From: Ruminococcaceae bacterium BL-6 | Lineage (GTDB): Bacteria > Bacillota > Clostridia > Oscillospirales > Acutalibacteraceae | Assembly: GCA_902810075.1 (NCBI GenBank) | Contig: LR778135.1 | Span: forward strand, 558,001-622,000 | Reading direction: 5' to 3' | Length of the DNA: 64,000 nucleotides | Part shown: piece after piece, positions 8,322 to 17,649 of the stretch | Layout: each line of letters starts with the position of its first letter | Numbering within the stretch: the stretch's first letter is position 1 | The notes under the pieces: model-generated | Seen by the model: only the letters and a program-made list of their open reading frames with translations | What the model was told of the DNA's origin: nothing | Database searches by the model: none | Position numbers and translations under genes: made by a program

Positions 8322-9965
8322 TTACTGCTTGACCTCCCACTTTTCCACGTTCAGGAAAGTCCCGTACAGGTGGGGCTCCGCATTGACCAGACGTTTGCTG
8401 CACGCGCCCAGCGAGCGGACGACGTAGGCCGAGAACAGCGGAACATCCTGCTGCATGATCGTGTCCACGCGGGAATAGATCTTCTTGAATTCCGCGTCGT
8501 CCTTCGTCTGCTGCGTTTTGGCGAGTAGGCTGTCGATCTCCTTGTTGGAGTAGCCCAGGTAATTTCCTGTGCCGACCAGCCACTGCATATCAGCGGAGGG
8601 GTCGATCGGCGCGATGGTGTACTGGATCGCGTAAAGGTCGAAATCGCCCGCCTGCACCTTCGCGAACAGGGAGTTGAAATCAACGGTCGTGATTTTCACC
8701 TTGATTCCCACCTGGGCAAGCGAGGCGGCGATGACGCTGCCGGCCTGCACCAGCGTGGTGTCGCCCGAGTTGACGAGGAAGTTCAGCTCCTTGGAGCTGT
8801 CCCACCCGGCTTCCTTTACAAGCGCCTTCGCTTTTTCGGGGTCGTATTCCGTGGGCTTGATCGAGGAGTCGTAATAGGGGCCGTAGCTGGAAAGGAATCC
8901 GTCGACCACTTCGCCGCTGCCCTTGAGCAGGTCGCTGACGAGCTGCTCGCGGTTGATCGCGTACAGGATCGCCTGGCGCACTTTGGCGTTCGGGACAGAT
9001 TTGTTGTTGATGAACACCAGCTCATTTGTCAGGGGCTGCTCCAGCGTGGCCTTCACATTTTCAAGGGACTGGATATTCTGGTAGTCCTCCTGAGGGATCA
9101 CGCCGGTCGTCTGCTGCACGAAGTCGATTTCCCCGGACTTCAGGCCCGCGTAAAGCTGGCTGCCCTGTACGATCTTGATGTTGAGCTTGTCGATCTTCGG
9201 CGCGCCCAGAAAATATTTCTTGTTCGCCTGATAAGAGATATAGTGGTCCTTGTCGAAATCCACCAGCGTGAACGGCCCGCTGACGACGCTGGGCTTGTTG
9301 AAGAAGTCGTTGTTCGCAAGCTTGTCGACCGGAACATCGCCCAGAACGTGCTTGGGCAGCACCATCAGGTACCGCAGGTAGGAATTTTCAAAGGTGGGGA
9401 GCGCGATCTTTTCCTTCGCGACGAATTTCACCGTATGGTCGTCCACCTTGATAAGGCCGCCGACGGATTCGGCGCCATCCGGCGAGAACCCATCCGCCGA
9501 GAAGCCGACGAGCTTGGAATACCCCGCCATATAGGTGTTCCCGACCGTCTTGTTGGTCAGGCGCAGAACGGTGAAGATGACGTCGTCCGCCGTAACGGGC
9601 TTTCCGTCGGACCATACGGCGTTATCCCTCAGCTTTACCGTAAAGGTCAGATTGTCGTCGGTCGTGACCGATTCCGCGAGCTGACCCTGGAATTTCAGGT
9701 TGCTGTCCAGCTCCACCAGAGGCAGGAACAGAAGGCCGGTGGCGTACTTGTTGAGCTCGCCTCCATCCTGAAGCAGGGGGTTGAGCGTGCGCAGGGCATC
9801 CGTGACGCCGATATTGACGATCTTTTCGCCGCCGGAAGCGGCGGGGCTGTCGCTTTTGGCCGTCTTTTCACCCGAATTGCCCGCGCAGCCCGCCACGGAG
9901 AACAGAAGCGCAGCCGCGAGAAACAGGCTGACTGCGCGGGAAAATTTTCTCTTTTTCATTCTCAT
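8322..9965 (-). CDS. oppA: Peptide ABC transporter substrate-binding lipoprotein (SBP_bac_5 family)
   Basis: Extracellular, lipid-anchored receptor that captures peptides (or nickel or other ligands of this family) for the transporter. 547 residues with an N-terminal positively charged stretch, a hydrophobic core, and a lipobox SVAGC with acylated Cys27. The mature protein has the family's landmarks: LNPLLQDGGELN, LRDNAVWSDGKPVTADDVIFT, and VRQAILYAINREQLV. The ATG at 9965 has AGAGGAA upstream. It is first in the operon, behind a consensus promoter. Peptide is the likeliest ligand given a co-transcribed peptidase-like gene, but this is inferred. Confidence 0.93.
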   Translation of the reverse strand: MRMKKRKFSRAVSLFLAAALLFSVAGCAGNSGEKTAKSDSPAASGGEKIVNIGVTDALRTLNPLLQDGGELNKYATGLLFLPLVELDSNLKFQGQLAESVTTDDNLTFTVKLRDNAVWSDGKPVTADDVIFTVLRLTNKTVGNTYMAGYSKLVGFSADGFSPDGAESVGGLIKVDDHTVKFVAKEKIALPTFENSYLRYLMVLPKHVLGDVPVDKLANNDFFNKPSVVSGPFTLVDFDKDHYISYQANKKYFLGAPKIDKLNIKIVQGSQLYAGLKSGEIDFVQQTTGVIPQEDYQNIQSLENVKATLEQPLTNELVFINNKSVPNAKVRQAILYAINREQLVSDLLKGSGEVVDGFLSSYGPYYDSSIKPTEYDPEKAKALVKEAGWDSSKELNFLVNSGDTTLVQAGSVIAASLAQVGIKVKITTVDFNSLFAKVQAGDFDLYAIQYTIAPIDPSADMQWLVGTGNYLGYSNKEIDSLLAKTQQTKDDAEFKKIYSRVDTIMQQDVPLFSAYVVRSLGACSKRLVNAEPHLYGTFLNVEKWEVKQ

Positions 9966-10113
9966 AACGGAGATTCCTCTTTTCAGAATTCAAAATGGAA
10001 ACGGAGCTGCGGGGCGTTCTCCGCCGGAAAGCGGAAAGGGCTTCCCCTTTCCGCGCATCCTCCGTTTCTTTCCTTACGGTCATCGAAATGTGCACTAAAT
10101 ATATATGATAACA

Positions 10114-10142
10114 ATTATATGCTTTCCCACAGGTATTGTCAA
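10114..10142 (-). promoter_or_regulatory. Consensus sigma-A promoter of the opp operon
   Basis: On the minus strand TTGACA and TATAAT match consensus exactly with a 17-base spacer. The untranslated leader to the oppA ATG is about 145 bases; no riboswitch was recognised in it. Confidence 0.9.
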
Positions 10143-10188
10143 CGACGATTCCACACGGATCGATCAGTTCTGCACTCGGAATAAAAAG

Positions 10189-10220
10189 AAAGGGATTCAG
10201 AAGAAATTCCCTGTGCTTTT
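10189..10220 (-). terminator. Terminator of the sdaAB-sdaAA operon
   Basis: Immediately after the sdaAA stop the minus strand has AGGGA paired with TCCCT followed by TTTCTTTTTA. The stem is short but the T run is good. Confidence 0.6.
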
Positions 10221-11120
10221 TTACGATTCCGCGGAATCCTTCAGCGGGTTCTCCCGGAAGATCTTTTGAAAAAGGCGTTTCGCCGTCGGGGTGGCGGCGA
10301 GGCCGCCCTGGGCGGTTTCGCGAAGCTGAACAGGGAGCATCCTGCCGGTGCTGTACATCGCGCCGATCACTTCATCCGGGGGGATGATGCTGTGCATGCC
10401 CCCGAGCGCCAAGTCGGCCGAAAGCAGGGCGTTCACCGCCTGGGAGGCGTTCCGCTGGGCGCACGGAACCTGAACCAGCCCCGCGACCGGGTCGCAGACG
10501 AGGCCCATCGCGTTCATCAGCGCGAAACAGCAGGCATCCGCCGCGGTTTCCGGCGGGCCGCCCGCGAGCTCTACGGCCGCCGTCGCCGCCATGGCGGCCG
10601 CGGTGCCGCATTCCGCCTGGCAGCCGCCTTCGGCGCCCGACACCGTCGCATTCGCCATGATGATCGCGCCGACGCCGGAAGCCGTGATGAGGCCCTTCAG
10701 GGTCTCGTCGCGCGTCAGGCCGAGCTGGTCCCGCACGACGATGAGGACCGCCGGCACGATGCCGCAGGCGCCCGCCGTCGGGGCGGCGCAGATCTTCCCC
10801 ATCGAAGCGTTGACCTCACTGCACGAGAGGGCAAGCGCCATCAGGCGGTTCAGGGCCGCCCCGCAGAAGGTGCGGCCGCTCTGCGCGTAGGCGTTCTGGT
10901 GCGAGCTGACGCCCGTAATCAGCCCGCCGACGGAGGAAAGCGGCGTTTCCAGCGCGCGGGAGGCCGAACGCTCCATCACGCCGAACGTCTTTTCCAGCCG
11001 GGCAAAAATCTGCTCTTCGCTTTTCCCCGAAATCTGCATTTCGTTTTCCAGTATGATCCGCCACAGGGGAGCGCCTTCCTTCCGCGCCAGATCCAGAAGC
11101 TCTTCAAAGTTCCGGTACAT
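10221..11120 (-). CDS. sdaAA: L-serine dehydratase, iron-sulfur type, alpha subunit
   Basis: Deaminates L-serine to pyruvate and ammonia with a [4Fe-4S] cluster; partner of the beta subunit encoded just upstream. 299 residues, the usual size. Conserved features are SSVGGLITGVSSHQNAY, the cysteine-bearing CSEVNASMGKICAAPTAGACG, and CDPVAGLVQVPC. The ATG at 11120 has GAGGAG 8 bases upstream and lies 5 bases after the sdaAB stop. Serine degradation suits an amino-acid-fermenting anaerobe. An in-frame start at 11237 would only add unrelated sequence from within sdaAB. Confidence 0.95.
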   Translation of the reverse strand: MYRNFEELLDLARKEGAPLWRIILENEMQISGKSEEQIFARLEKTFGVMERSASRALETPLSSVGGLITGVSSHQNAYAQSGRTFCGAALNRLMALALSCSEVNASMGKICAAPTAGACGIVPAVLIVVRDQLGLTRDETLKGLITASGVGAIIMANATVSGAEGGCQAECGTAAAMAATAAVELAGGPPETAADACCFALMNAMGLVCDPVAGLVQVPCAQRNASQAVNALLSADLALGGMHSIIPPDEVIGAMYSTGRMLPVQLRETAQGGLAATPTAKRLFQKIFRENPLKDSAES

Positions 11121-11125
11121 TCCGC

Positions 11126-11803
11126 TCACTCCTCTTCCTCCATCAGATTGACGGCCTGCGCGCTCAGGACATGGCGCACTTTTTTCAGGCGCTGCACCGC
11201 TTCCTCGGGGATCGGGTCGTCCGTTTCGATCGTGCACAGCGCAAGGCCGCCCTTTTCCTTCCGGCTCACCTTCATGACGCCGATGTTGATGCGGTAGTCG
11301 GCTAGCACCGCCGTCACGTCGCTCACCGTGCCGGGCCGGTCCTGCTGGCTGATGAACAGCGCGGGGGACTGCGCGGTAAAGTCGGTTTCGAACCCGTTGA
11401 TCCGGTGGATGACGATCTGCGCCCCGCCGATGGATGAGCCGACGATTTCCTGCCGGCTCCCGTCGTTCAGGAAAAAGGTGATTTTGGCGGTGTTCTCGTG
11501 CGCGCCCTCCAGATTGATCTCATAAAAATCGTAAGCGAGCCCCGCCTGCTTCGCCAGCTCAAACGCCTGCGGAAGCCGCTCGTCATCCTCGCGGTAGCCG
11601 AGTGCGCCGAACACCAGAGCGCGGTCGGTTCCGTGCCCGCGATAGGTCTTCGCGAACGAGCCGTGGAGCCCGAACGACACGCGGGAAAACGGGCCGCCCG
11701 CGATCAGCGCCGCAATGCGCGCAAGCCGGGCGGCGCCGGCCGTGTGGGAGCTGGAGGAACCGATCATGATCGGCCCCGTGGAATCGAAAATGCTGATATT
11801 CAA
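11126..11803 (-). CDS. sdaAB: L-serine dehydratase, iron-sulfur type, beta subunit
   Basis: Regulatory/structural partner of sdaAA. 225 residues: the N-terminal ASB domain contains the SSSSHTAGAARLARIA motif, and an ACT domain covers about residues 150-222 (DRPGTVSDVTAVLADYRINIGVMKVSR). The start is a TTG at 11803 with AGGGG 9 bases upstream; no ATG fits. A TATACT box at 11840-11845 on the minus strand is a possible -10 without a clear -35. Confidence 0.95.
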   Translation of the reverse strand: MNISIFDSTGPIMIGSSSSHTAGAARLARIAALIAGGPFSRVSFGLHGSFAKTYRGHGTDRALVFGALGYREDDERLPQAFELAKQAGLAYDFYEINLEGAHENTAKITFFLNDGSRQEIVGSSIGGAQIVIHRINGFETDFTAQSPALFISQQDRPGTVSDVTAVLADYRINIGVMKVSRKEKGGLALCTIETDDPIPEEAVQRLKKVRHVLSAQAVNLMEEEE

Positions 11804-12228
11804 TTAGAACCGCCCCTTTCTTTCGCCTGTACAGATTTTAGTATATGACATCCCTTCCGGAACATTCTTTCCCCGCTTTTTCCCAAAACAAAGAGAAAAA
11901 AGCCGGATTATTCGCTTGATTTCCGCTCTCCCTGCCGAAACGAAGGACGAAACAGGCCGCGGGCCCCAAAGAGCTGATCTGCCGTGTGAGCGGCCCTGAT
12001 CGGCGGCATGACCCGGCATTGCGGAGCATGTCCTGCAACGACATGAGAGGAGAAGGTCACTTATGATTATATCGGCGATTTCGCTCCTGTCAAGCAGGCG
12101 CTTACCGAAATTTACCGTTCTTTGAACCGTATGCTCGGCGCCGAACAGTCCGGCGCTGCCGAAGCGGCTTTCCGGCGCGGTCCGGAACGGCCGCGAAAAA
12201 AGACGGGCCGCCCCGGAGGGGTTGGGAG
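11804..12228. other. Gene-poor interval upstream of sdaAB
   Basis: No confident gene. On the plus strand AGGAG at 12049 precedes ATG at 12063 of a 16-codon open frame, while another frame from 12047 reads YDYIGDFAPVKQALTEIYRS, which looks protein-like but has no start codon after the TGA at 12044. Either a decayed gene end or a leader peptide; not resolved. Confidence 0.3.
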
Positions 12229-12267
12229 AAAAAGCGGGGAAACCGGTTGTCGGTTTCCCCGCTTTTT
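12229..12267. terminator. Strong bidirectional terminator
   Basis: A perfect 17-bp inverted repeat (AAAAAGCGGGGAAACCG / CGGTTTCCCCGCTTTTT) with a 5-base loop. It ends the PII-like gene on the minus strand, 50 bases after its stop. Confidence 0.85.
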
Positions 12268-12316
12268 TGCGGATGACAGAAGCGCACGGATTATTTTGGA
12301 TATGGAGAGGGGGCAG

Positions 12317-12643
12317 TCAATGCGGCTCGTTTTCCTGAAGGCCGGCGACCCGGCCGACGGGGACGGAGAACACAAGCGCCCCGGCGTCGGTTCCGGGGCC
12401 GTTTTGCTCGGAGACCGCTTCCATGATCTTCTGTTTCAAAGGCTGCCCGGTCAGGATCAGAATCAGCTCTTTTTCCGGCTGAAGGGTGAGGCCGAAGAAT
12501 TTTTCCGCATGGTTCCATTCGGTGCCCACCGCGTGGACGACCGTGCCGCCGGCCGCGCCGGCCGATTTCGCGGCATCCATGACCTCGGCGGAATATCCCT
12601 GGTTGGCGATCACCAGGATCAGGCTGTACGGAAACTGTTCCAT
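12317..12643 (-). CDS. PII-like signalling protein
   Basis: 108 residues of the nitrogen-regulatory PII-like superfamily: ILVIANQGYSAEVMDAAKSAGAAGGTVVHAVG is the beta1-alpha1-beta2 pattern (split here by motif rather than alignment), followed by EKELILILTG and GALVFSVPVGRVAGL at the C terminus. It lacks the T-loop uridylylation sequence of classical GlnB/GlnK. AGGAGG precedes the ATG. It lies 53 bases downstream of the DUF1538 gene and is almost certainly cotranscribed. In other PII systems such proteins bind and gate a neighbouring transporter; a similar role here is inferred. Confidence 0.85.
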   Translation of the reverse strand: MEQFPYSLILVIANQGYSAEVMDAAKSAGAAGGTVVHAVGTEWNHAEKFFGLTLQPEKELILILTGQPLKQKIMEAVSEQNGPGTDAGALVFSVPVGRVAGLQENEPH

Positions 12644-12696
12644 AAAGAATCTGTCCTCCTGTGTTTTGTGAAAAACCCGGTCCGGCCGGCGCGCGG

Positions 12697-14349
12697 CTAC
12701 AGAGCGGCTTGGTCTTCGGGTGTTTCCCGGGCGGCGGTTCCGGCATCCTGCGGACCGGGAAAATCCCGCTGCCCGTTTTCCCCGTCATTCCGGGGAGCGG
12801 CGGGCTCTTCCCGATCCGCATCCGGCGCCTCTTCGGAAACGCCGCCGTCCACGTCGATAATCGTGCTGTCGCCGTCCGCCGCGGCAGGGGCTCCTGCGGA
12901 AGACGTTTTGATCCGGTAGAGCAGCCCCATGACCTGCACCGTGATCAGCGGCATCATCGCCACCATGGCCACAATGCCGAACGCGTCGGTCATGATGTTT
13001 CCGCCGAAGGCTTCGCACACGCCCGCCGCAAACGGAAGCAGGAAAGCCGCCGCCATGGTTCCCGCGGCCACTCCGCCGGAGTCGAACGCGACGGCGGTAA
13101 AGACGCGCGGCGTAAAAAACGTGAGGGCAAGCGCCGCAGCGTAGCCCGGCAGAAGAAAATACCAGATATCGATATGCCGCATGATGCGCACCATGGAAAG
13201 GCACAGCGCGATGCTCACGCCGCACGAAAGGCCGGCCATCATCATCTTCTGCGAGATGGCGCCGCTTGTGATATCCTCCACCTGCTTGTTCAGGACATGG
13301 ACAGCCGGCTCCGCGTAGACGACGAAAAAGCCGATGACCGCGGCGAGCGGAATCAGAATCCACCGGTAGGGAAGGCGGGCCAGAAAGCCGCCCAGGAATT
13401 TACCCGCCGGCATAAACCCCACGTTCACTCCCGTGAGAAAAACGGAAAGGCCCACGATGGTGTAGACGATTCCGACGAATATTTTAATCAGCACCGTGCG
13501 GGAAAGCCGCAGGCGAAGAATCTGGAACAGGAGGAACATCACCAGGATCGGCAGGAGGATGACGCATACCTCCCGGAAAAAATCGAGGAACGTGGAAGCG
13601 TAAAGGCCTGCAAGCTCCCGCATGCTCCCGACTTCGCTCGGGGATTCGTAGGCGTAGCCCGAAGCGGAGGAATCAAAAAAGATCCCCATGATCAGAACGG
13701 CCAGGATCGGGCCGACGGAGCACAGCGCGCACAGCCCGAAGCTGTCCTCTTCGCTGCTTTTGCCCGCCAGCACAGTCGAAACGCCCATGCCGAGCGCCAG
13801 AATGAACGGCACGGTGATGGGCCCGGTCGTCACCCCGCCGGAATCGAAGGCGACCGCAAGATAATCCGGCGCGGCAAAGGCCGCAACAGTGAAAATCAGC
13901 ACATAAGACGCGAGGAACAGATGGGAAAGGCTGATCTGAAAAATGATCCGCAGAAGGGCCAGAACCAGAAAAACCCCGACGCCAAACGCCACGGCTGCCA
14001 CCAGGACCATATCCGGAACAGCCGGAACCTGTTTTGTCAGCACCTGCAGATCCGGCTCCGCAACCGTGACGACGACTCCCAGCAGAAAACCGCCCCCGGC
14101 GATCAGGCCGATCCTGCGCGACTTTGTCAGCTCCGACCCGATGGCTTCCCCCATTGGGATCATCGCAAGGTCGGAACCGAGCGTGAAGATGCTCATCCCG
14201 AGAATGAGCAGAACGCTGCCCGTCAGGAACAGCATCAATGTCATAAAGGGCATGGGGGCAATGGTGAAATAGAGCACCAGAACAATGGCGGTGATCGGAA
14301 GAACCGAGCTTGCGGATTCTTTGAATTTTTCTGTCAGGATTTCCCTCAT
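12697..14349 (-). CDS. DUF1538 family multi-pass membrane protein
   Basis: 550 residues with about 12-14 hydrophobic helices arranged as two homologous halves. Each half contains the same signature: AVAFDSGGVTTGP (about residue 170) and AVAFDSGGVAAG (about residue 410), and paired TVAEPDLQVL and VYAEPAVHVL motifs. The last ~80 residues are an acidic, proline-rich cytoplasmic tail. The repeat symmetry resembles inverted-repeat secondary transporters, but no substrate is known to me. AAAGGAAG precedes the ATG. Partnered with the PII-like gene downstream. Confidence 0.85.
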   Translation of the reverse strand: MREILTEKFKESASSVLPITAIVLVLYFTIAPMPFMTLMLFLTGSVLLILGMSIFTLGSDLAMIPMGEAIGSELTKSRRIGLIAGGGFLLGVVVTVAEPDLQVLTKQVPAVPDMVLVAAVAFGVGVFLVLALLRIIFQISLSHLFLASYVLIFTVAAFAAPDYLAVAFDSGGVTTGPITVPFILALGMGVSTVLAGKSSEEDSFGLCALCSVGPILAVLIMGIFFDSSASGYAYESPSEVGSMRELAGLYASTFLDFFREVCVILLPILVMFLLFQILRLRLSRTVLIKIFVGIVYTIVGLSVFLTGVNVGFMPAGKFLGGFLARLPYRWILIPLAAVIGFFVVYAEPAVHVLNKQVEDITSGAISQKMMMAGLSCGVSIALCLSMVRIMRHIDIWYFLLPGYAAALALTFFTPRVFTAVAFDSGGVAAGTMAAAFLLPFAAGVCEAFGGNIMTDAFGIVAMVAMMPLITVQVMGLLYRIKTSSAGAPAAADGDSTIIDVDGGVSEEAPDADREEPAAPRNDGENGQRDFPGPQDAGTAARETPEDQAAL

Positions 14350-14527
14350 TCCTTACTTCCTTTCGCGTGGATTTCGGCCGGATCTTCCTCTGCGGAAGGC
14401 GGAACAGTCCGTAAAAAAGGATAAAAACGGCTGGCCGTTCCGAATCATGTTAGTTTACTGAACTATTTTATTATAACATAACCGGAACGGGAAAGGAAGG
14501 GAAAACTCTGTTTGGATGAAATGGGAC

Positions 14528-14568
14528 AAAAAATCTGATGTAAAAAACGCCATCCGCTTTTACATCAG
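14528..14568 (-). terminator. Terminator overlapping the stop of the flippase-like gene
   Basis: CTGATGTAAAA pairs with TTTTACATCAG around a loop of 12 bases and is followed on the minus strand by TTTTTT. The stop codon of the gene lies inside the stem. Confidence 0.75.
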
Positions 14569-15576
14569 ATGATGCTTGGACGCGATGCTGGTGGTCAGGT
14601 ATCCGAACACGATGCTGCTGTAATACGTGATGACACGCCACAGCAGGATCGCGGGGATGATCGCGGAGCCGAAGGCGCTTTGGAAGAACAGGAAGAACCC
14701 GCCCTCCGCGCCGCCGGTAGCGCCCGGCAGGGGCACGAATTCCGAGGCCATGGTCACGAACGTATCCGCCGCGAGCATCGTAAAAAACGAGGCCCCGCGC
14801 AGATGAAAGCTGCGGTAAATAAAAAACGGGATCACACTGGAAAACGTGATCTGAATCAGCGTCAGCACGCCCGCCTTCAGGTAAAGCGGGGTCGACCGGC
14901 CCATGATCGCGGCGCTGTCGTGGAACGAAATGAGCTGCCGGTATATCTTGCGGTAAAGCCTGCGCGGATGGCGGCAGAATCTGGTGGCATAGATCACCTT
15001 CATCGAAAGCCGCAGGATTTTCTTTGTCAGCTTCGCGTTGATCATCACCGTCAGCATCACCGTGATGAAAATCCCGTTGATAATGAGGGTCGCGAGAACG
15101 ATCAGCGCCAGATGGATCAGGATCTGGCGGAAATAGGCGAGCTTGACGGCGACGAAAAACAGTGAGTACCCCAGCATCACCACCTGGTAGATCAGCGCCT
15201 TGACCGTGATGACGGAGCCGGAAGCCCCGGCGCCCATCCCCATCCGATTCATGGCGTAAATCTCCATCGGCTCGCCCGCGGCGAACGGGGTCAGCGCGCT
15301 GTAAAGAAACCCGATCATGCCGACGGTGAAGGATTTCCGGAACTGCCAGCGGGGGTCCAGGTGGCGGGATAAAATCAAGAGCACATACCCTTCGATCAGC
15401 CACCGGCCGATCACGGCGAGAACGGCCCACAGCAGCCAGATCGGCTCAATGTTGCTCTTGATGCGCCAAAGCGTGTCGATGCCATCCGTCGTAAAAAGGA
15501 AATAAAGCAGAACCCCCACGGAAAGGCAGAGCGTAATCACAGTAAATCGCTTTTTTGCGGTTGCACTTCCCTTCAT
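14560..15576 (-). CDS. Lysylphosphatidylglycerol synthase TM-region / flippase-like membrane protein (YbhN/UPF0104 type)
   Basis: 338 residues with about eight membrane helices. Family marks are RWLIEGYVLLIL, GFLYSALTPFAAGEPMEIYAM, and SEFVPLPGATGGAEGGFFLFF near the C terminus. This family includes the flippase half of MprF and stand-alone proteins of unknown lipid substrate. The soluble aminoacyl-transferase domain of MprF is absent. The ATG at 15576 has AAAGGA 8 bases upstream; the longer frame to 15654 lacks a site. Stands alone between terminators. Confidence 0.85.
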   Translation of the reverse strand: MKGSATAKKRFTVITLCLSVGVLLYFLFTTDGIDTLWRIKSNIEPIWLLWAVLAVIGRWLIEGYVLLILSRHLDPRWQFRKSFTVGMIGFLYSALTPFAAGEPMEIYAMNRMGMGAGASGSVITVKALIYQVVMLGYSLFFVAVKLAYFRQILIHLALIVLATLIINGIFITVMLTVMINAKLTKKILRLSMKVIYATRFCRHPRRLYRKIYRQLISFHDSAAIMGRSTPLYLKAGVLTLIQITFSSVIPFFIYRSFHLRGASFFTMLAADTFVTMASEFVPLPGATGGAEGGFFLFFQSAFGSAIIPAILLWRVITYYSSIVFGYLTTSIASKHHLM

Positions 15577-15751
15577 GTCCGTGGTCCTTTCTCTGTCAAT
15601 TTTATGCCGCGCAGGGGATGCGGGCCAAAGAAAGCCCCGCCCCAAGGCACACAATACTTTTTATCATAAACCAAAATTGTGAAAAAATAAAGATTTTTCC
15701 GAAAATCACGCCGAAGGGCGCTTCTTCGGGGAGCGTAGCCCCCTGCGGCGG

Positions 15752-15784
15752 AAAAAGAAAAAAGGCCGCCAGAAGCGGCCTTTT
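15752..15784 (-). terminator. Terminator of the KimA-like gene
   Basis: AAAAGGCCGC / GCGGCCTTTT with a 5-base loop, followed on the minus strand by TTTCTTTTT, 21 bases beyond the stop. Confidence 0.88.
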
Positions 15785-15804
15785 GGGGAGTTTAAACGTT
15801 TTCA

Positions 15805-17649
15805 TCAGTCGGGAATGATATAGGGGATCGAGATGATCGCGACGTTCCTTCGCTTGATCAGCGAGGAGCGCAGCAGCAGCGAGGTCTGGTTGTGCAGCAG
15901 GTAGTGCCACCGCCTCTGAATCACGAACTGCGGCAGGACGACCGTCAGCATCTCGTGCTTTTTCAGCTCGTTCATCCGTTGGTCCACGTGGTTCAGAAGG
16001 GTTTCGTTCACGTTCCGGTACGGGGCCTCCTCGATCACGAGCTGCGCGTCGGTTCCGAGAGCCGCGAACTGCTTTTTCACCTTTTCCGTCACGGCCGGGT
16101 CGGTGCTGACGTGGTAGACCTCGATCGAGCCGCCCAGGGTGAGGGCGTAGTTGAACGCCTTGACGAAGGATTTGTTCACGGATTCGATGGGGAGCAGGAT
16201 GTGTTTTTCGGGCTGTTCCTTCAAAATCAGAAGGCTTCCGCTCTTTGCGATGGAAAGGTCGGCGGAGACCCGGTTGTAGTGCCTCTTCACAAGGGTCATG
16301 AACAGGGTGAGCAGGGGGATGCAGATCAGGACGAGCCACGCGCCCTCGGCGAACTTGTTCACGCCGATGATGACGCAGGTGACGGCCGTGACCAGCGCGC
16401 CGAATCCGTTGATGAACGCCTTATGCCTCCACCTGCCCTCGCGGCTCTTCATCCATTTGCGGAACATGCCGGTCTGCGAAAGCGTAAACGCGAGGAACAC
16501 GCCGACTGCATACAGGGGCATCAGGGCGTGGGTCTCCCCGTGGAACAGGAAAACGAGAAGGGACGCCAGCCCGAACAGCAGGATGATGCCGTTCGAAAAG
16601 CTCAGGCGCGCCCCCCGGCTCGCAAAGCGGCGCGCCGCGTAGCCATCCTGTCCCAGCAGGGAGAGAAGCTGGGGAAAGTCCGCGAACGACGTGTTTGCGG
16701 CCATGACAAGAATCACGGCGGTCGATACCTGAACCACATAGAACATCACGCTGTCATATCCGAAAATTTTTGCCGCGATCTGCGCGACGACCGTGATGTC
16801 CTCCTTCGGAACGGCCTGGTAAAGGGAGGCGAGCAGGCAGACGCCGGAGAAGATGATGAACACCGTGACGGCGACCAGCACCAGCACGTGCTTGGCGTTT
16901 TTCTGGGTCGGCTTCTCAAAGTTCGGGACGCCGTTGCTTACCGCTTCCACGCCGGTCAGCGCCGTGCAGCCGGAGGAAAAGGCCTTTAAAATCAGAAACA
17001 TCGAAATATCCCGGGTGGACTGGCGCATCTCCAGCGCCACGGCCGGTTCCGGCACATACCCCAGGACGAGGTACTTCACGATCCCGGTCGTGATCATCAC
17101 GGCCATGACCGCCATGAAAATATAGGTCGGAACGCCGAACAGGATCGAGGAATCCCGGATGCCGCGCAGGTTCCCGAGGGTGAGAAAGGCGATCAGCACG
17201 AACGCGATGGGGGCCTTGTAGGGCAGAAGCGACGGGAACGCGGACGTGATGGCCGCGGCGCCGGCGCAGGTGCTGACCGCCACGGTGAGCACATAGCCGA
17301 TGGAAAGGGATGAAGCCGCCACCAAACCCGCCGTATGGCCCAGGTTGTCGCTGGCCACGCTGTACGAGCCGCCGCCGTTGGGGTAGCTGTCGATGGTCTG
17401 GCGGTAGGAGAATACCAGAATCAGCAGCAGGGCCACGATCGCCGCCGCAATCCCCATCAATGGCTTGTACGAAGCGAGCCCCAGCACGGGGATCAGCACG
17501 ATCAGGATTTCCTCGCACGCGTAGGAAACGGAGGAGATCGCGTCGCTCGACAAAATCGGCAGCCCCCACAGCACACTGAATTTTTCGGATTCGGAGTCGG
17601 TGCTTTTCAACGCGTTCCCGATCAAAACCGATTTGATTTTTTTATACAT
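15805..17649 (-). CDS. kimA: KimA-type potassium importer (KUP/APC superfamily)
   Basis: Proton-coupled potassium uptake. The 614-residue protein has 12 predicted helices and a cytoplasmic C-terminal domain of about 150 residues. It closely follows the Bacillus subtilis KimA (YdaO) pattern as I recall it: LSSDAISSVSY, SYRQTIDSYPNGGGSY, LKAFSSGCTALTGVEAVSN, MAANTSFADFPQL, and LLHNQTSLLLRSSL near the end. An ordinary amino-acid permease would lack the long C-terminal domain. The ATG at 17649 (rather than the TTG at 17652) has AGAGG 9 bases upstream. In relatives the gene is often controlled by a c-di-AMP riboswitch; the leader here does not show that consensus to my eye. Confidence 0.85.
   Translation of the reverse strand: MYKKIKSVLIGNALKSTDSESEKFSVLWGLPILSSDAISSVSYACEEILIVLIPVLGLASYKPLMGIAAAIVALLLILVFSYRQTIDSYPNGGGSYSVASDNLGHTAGLVAASSLSIGYVLTVAVSTCAGAAAITSAFPSLLPYKAPIAFVLIAFLTLGNLRGIRDSSILFGVPTYIFMAVMAVMITTGIVKYLVLGYVPEPAVALEMRQSTRDISMFLILKAFSSGCTALTGVEAVSNGVPNFEKPTQKNAKHVLVLVAVTVFIIFSGVCLLASLYQAVPKEDITVVAQIAAKIFGYDSVMFYVVQVSTAVILVMAANTSFADFPQLLSLLGQDGYAARRFASRGARLSFSNGIILLFGLASLLVFLFHGETHALMPLYAVGVFLAFTLSQTGMFRKWMKSREGRWRHKAFINGFGALVTAVTCVIIGVNKFAEGAWLVLICIPLLTLFMTLVKRHYNRVSADLSIAKSGSLLILKEQPEKHILLPIESVNKSFVKAFNYALTLGGSIEVYHVSTDPAVTEKVKKQFAALGTDAQLVIEEAPYRNVNETLLNHVDQRMNELKKHEMLTVVLPQFVIQRRWHYLLHNQTSLLLRSSLIKRRNVAIISIPYIIPD

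Noticed and set aside
12661..14424. A 587-codon open frame on the plus strand
   Set aside because: Antisense to the DUF1538 membrane protein; rich in His/Gln/Arg, typical of a shadow frame.
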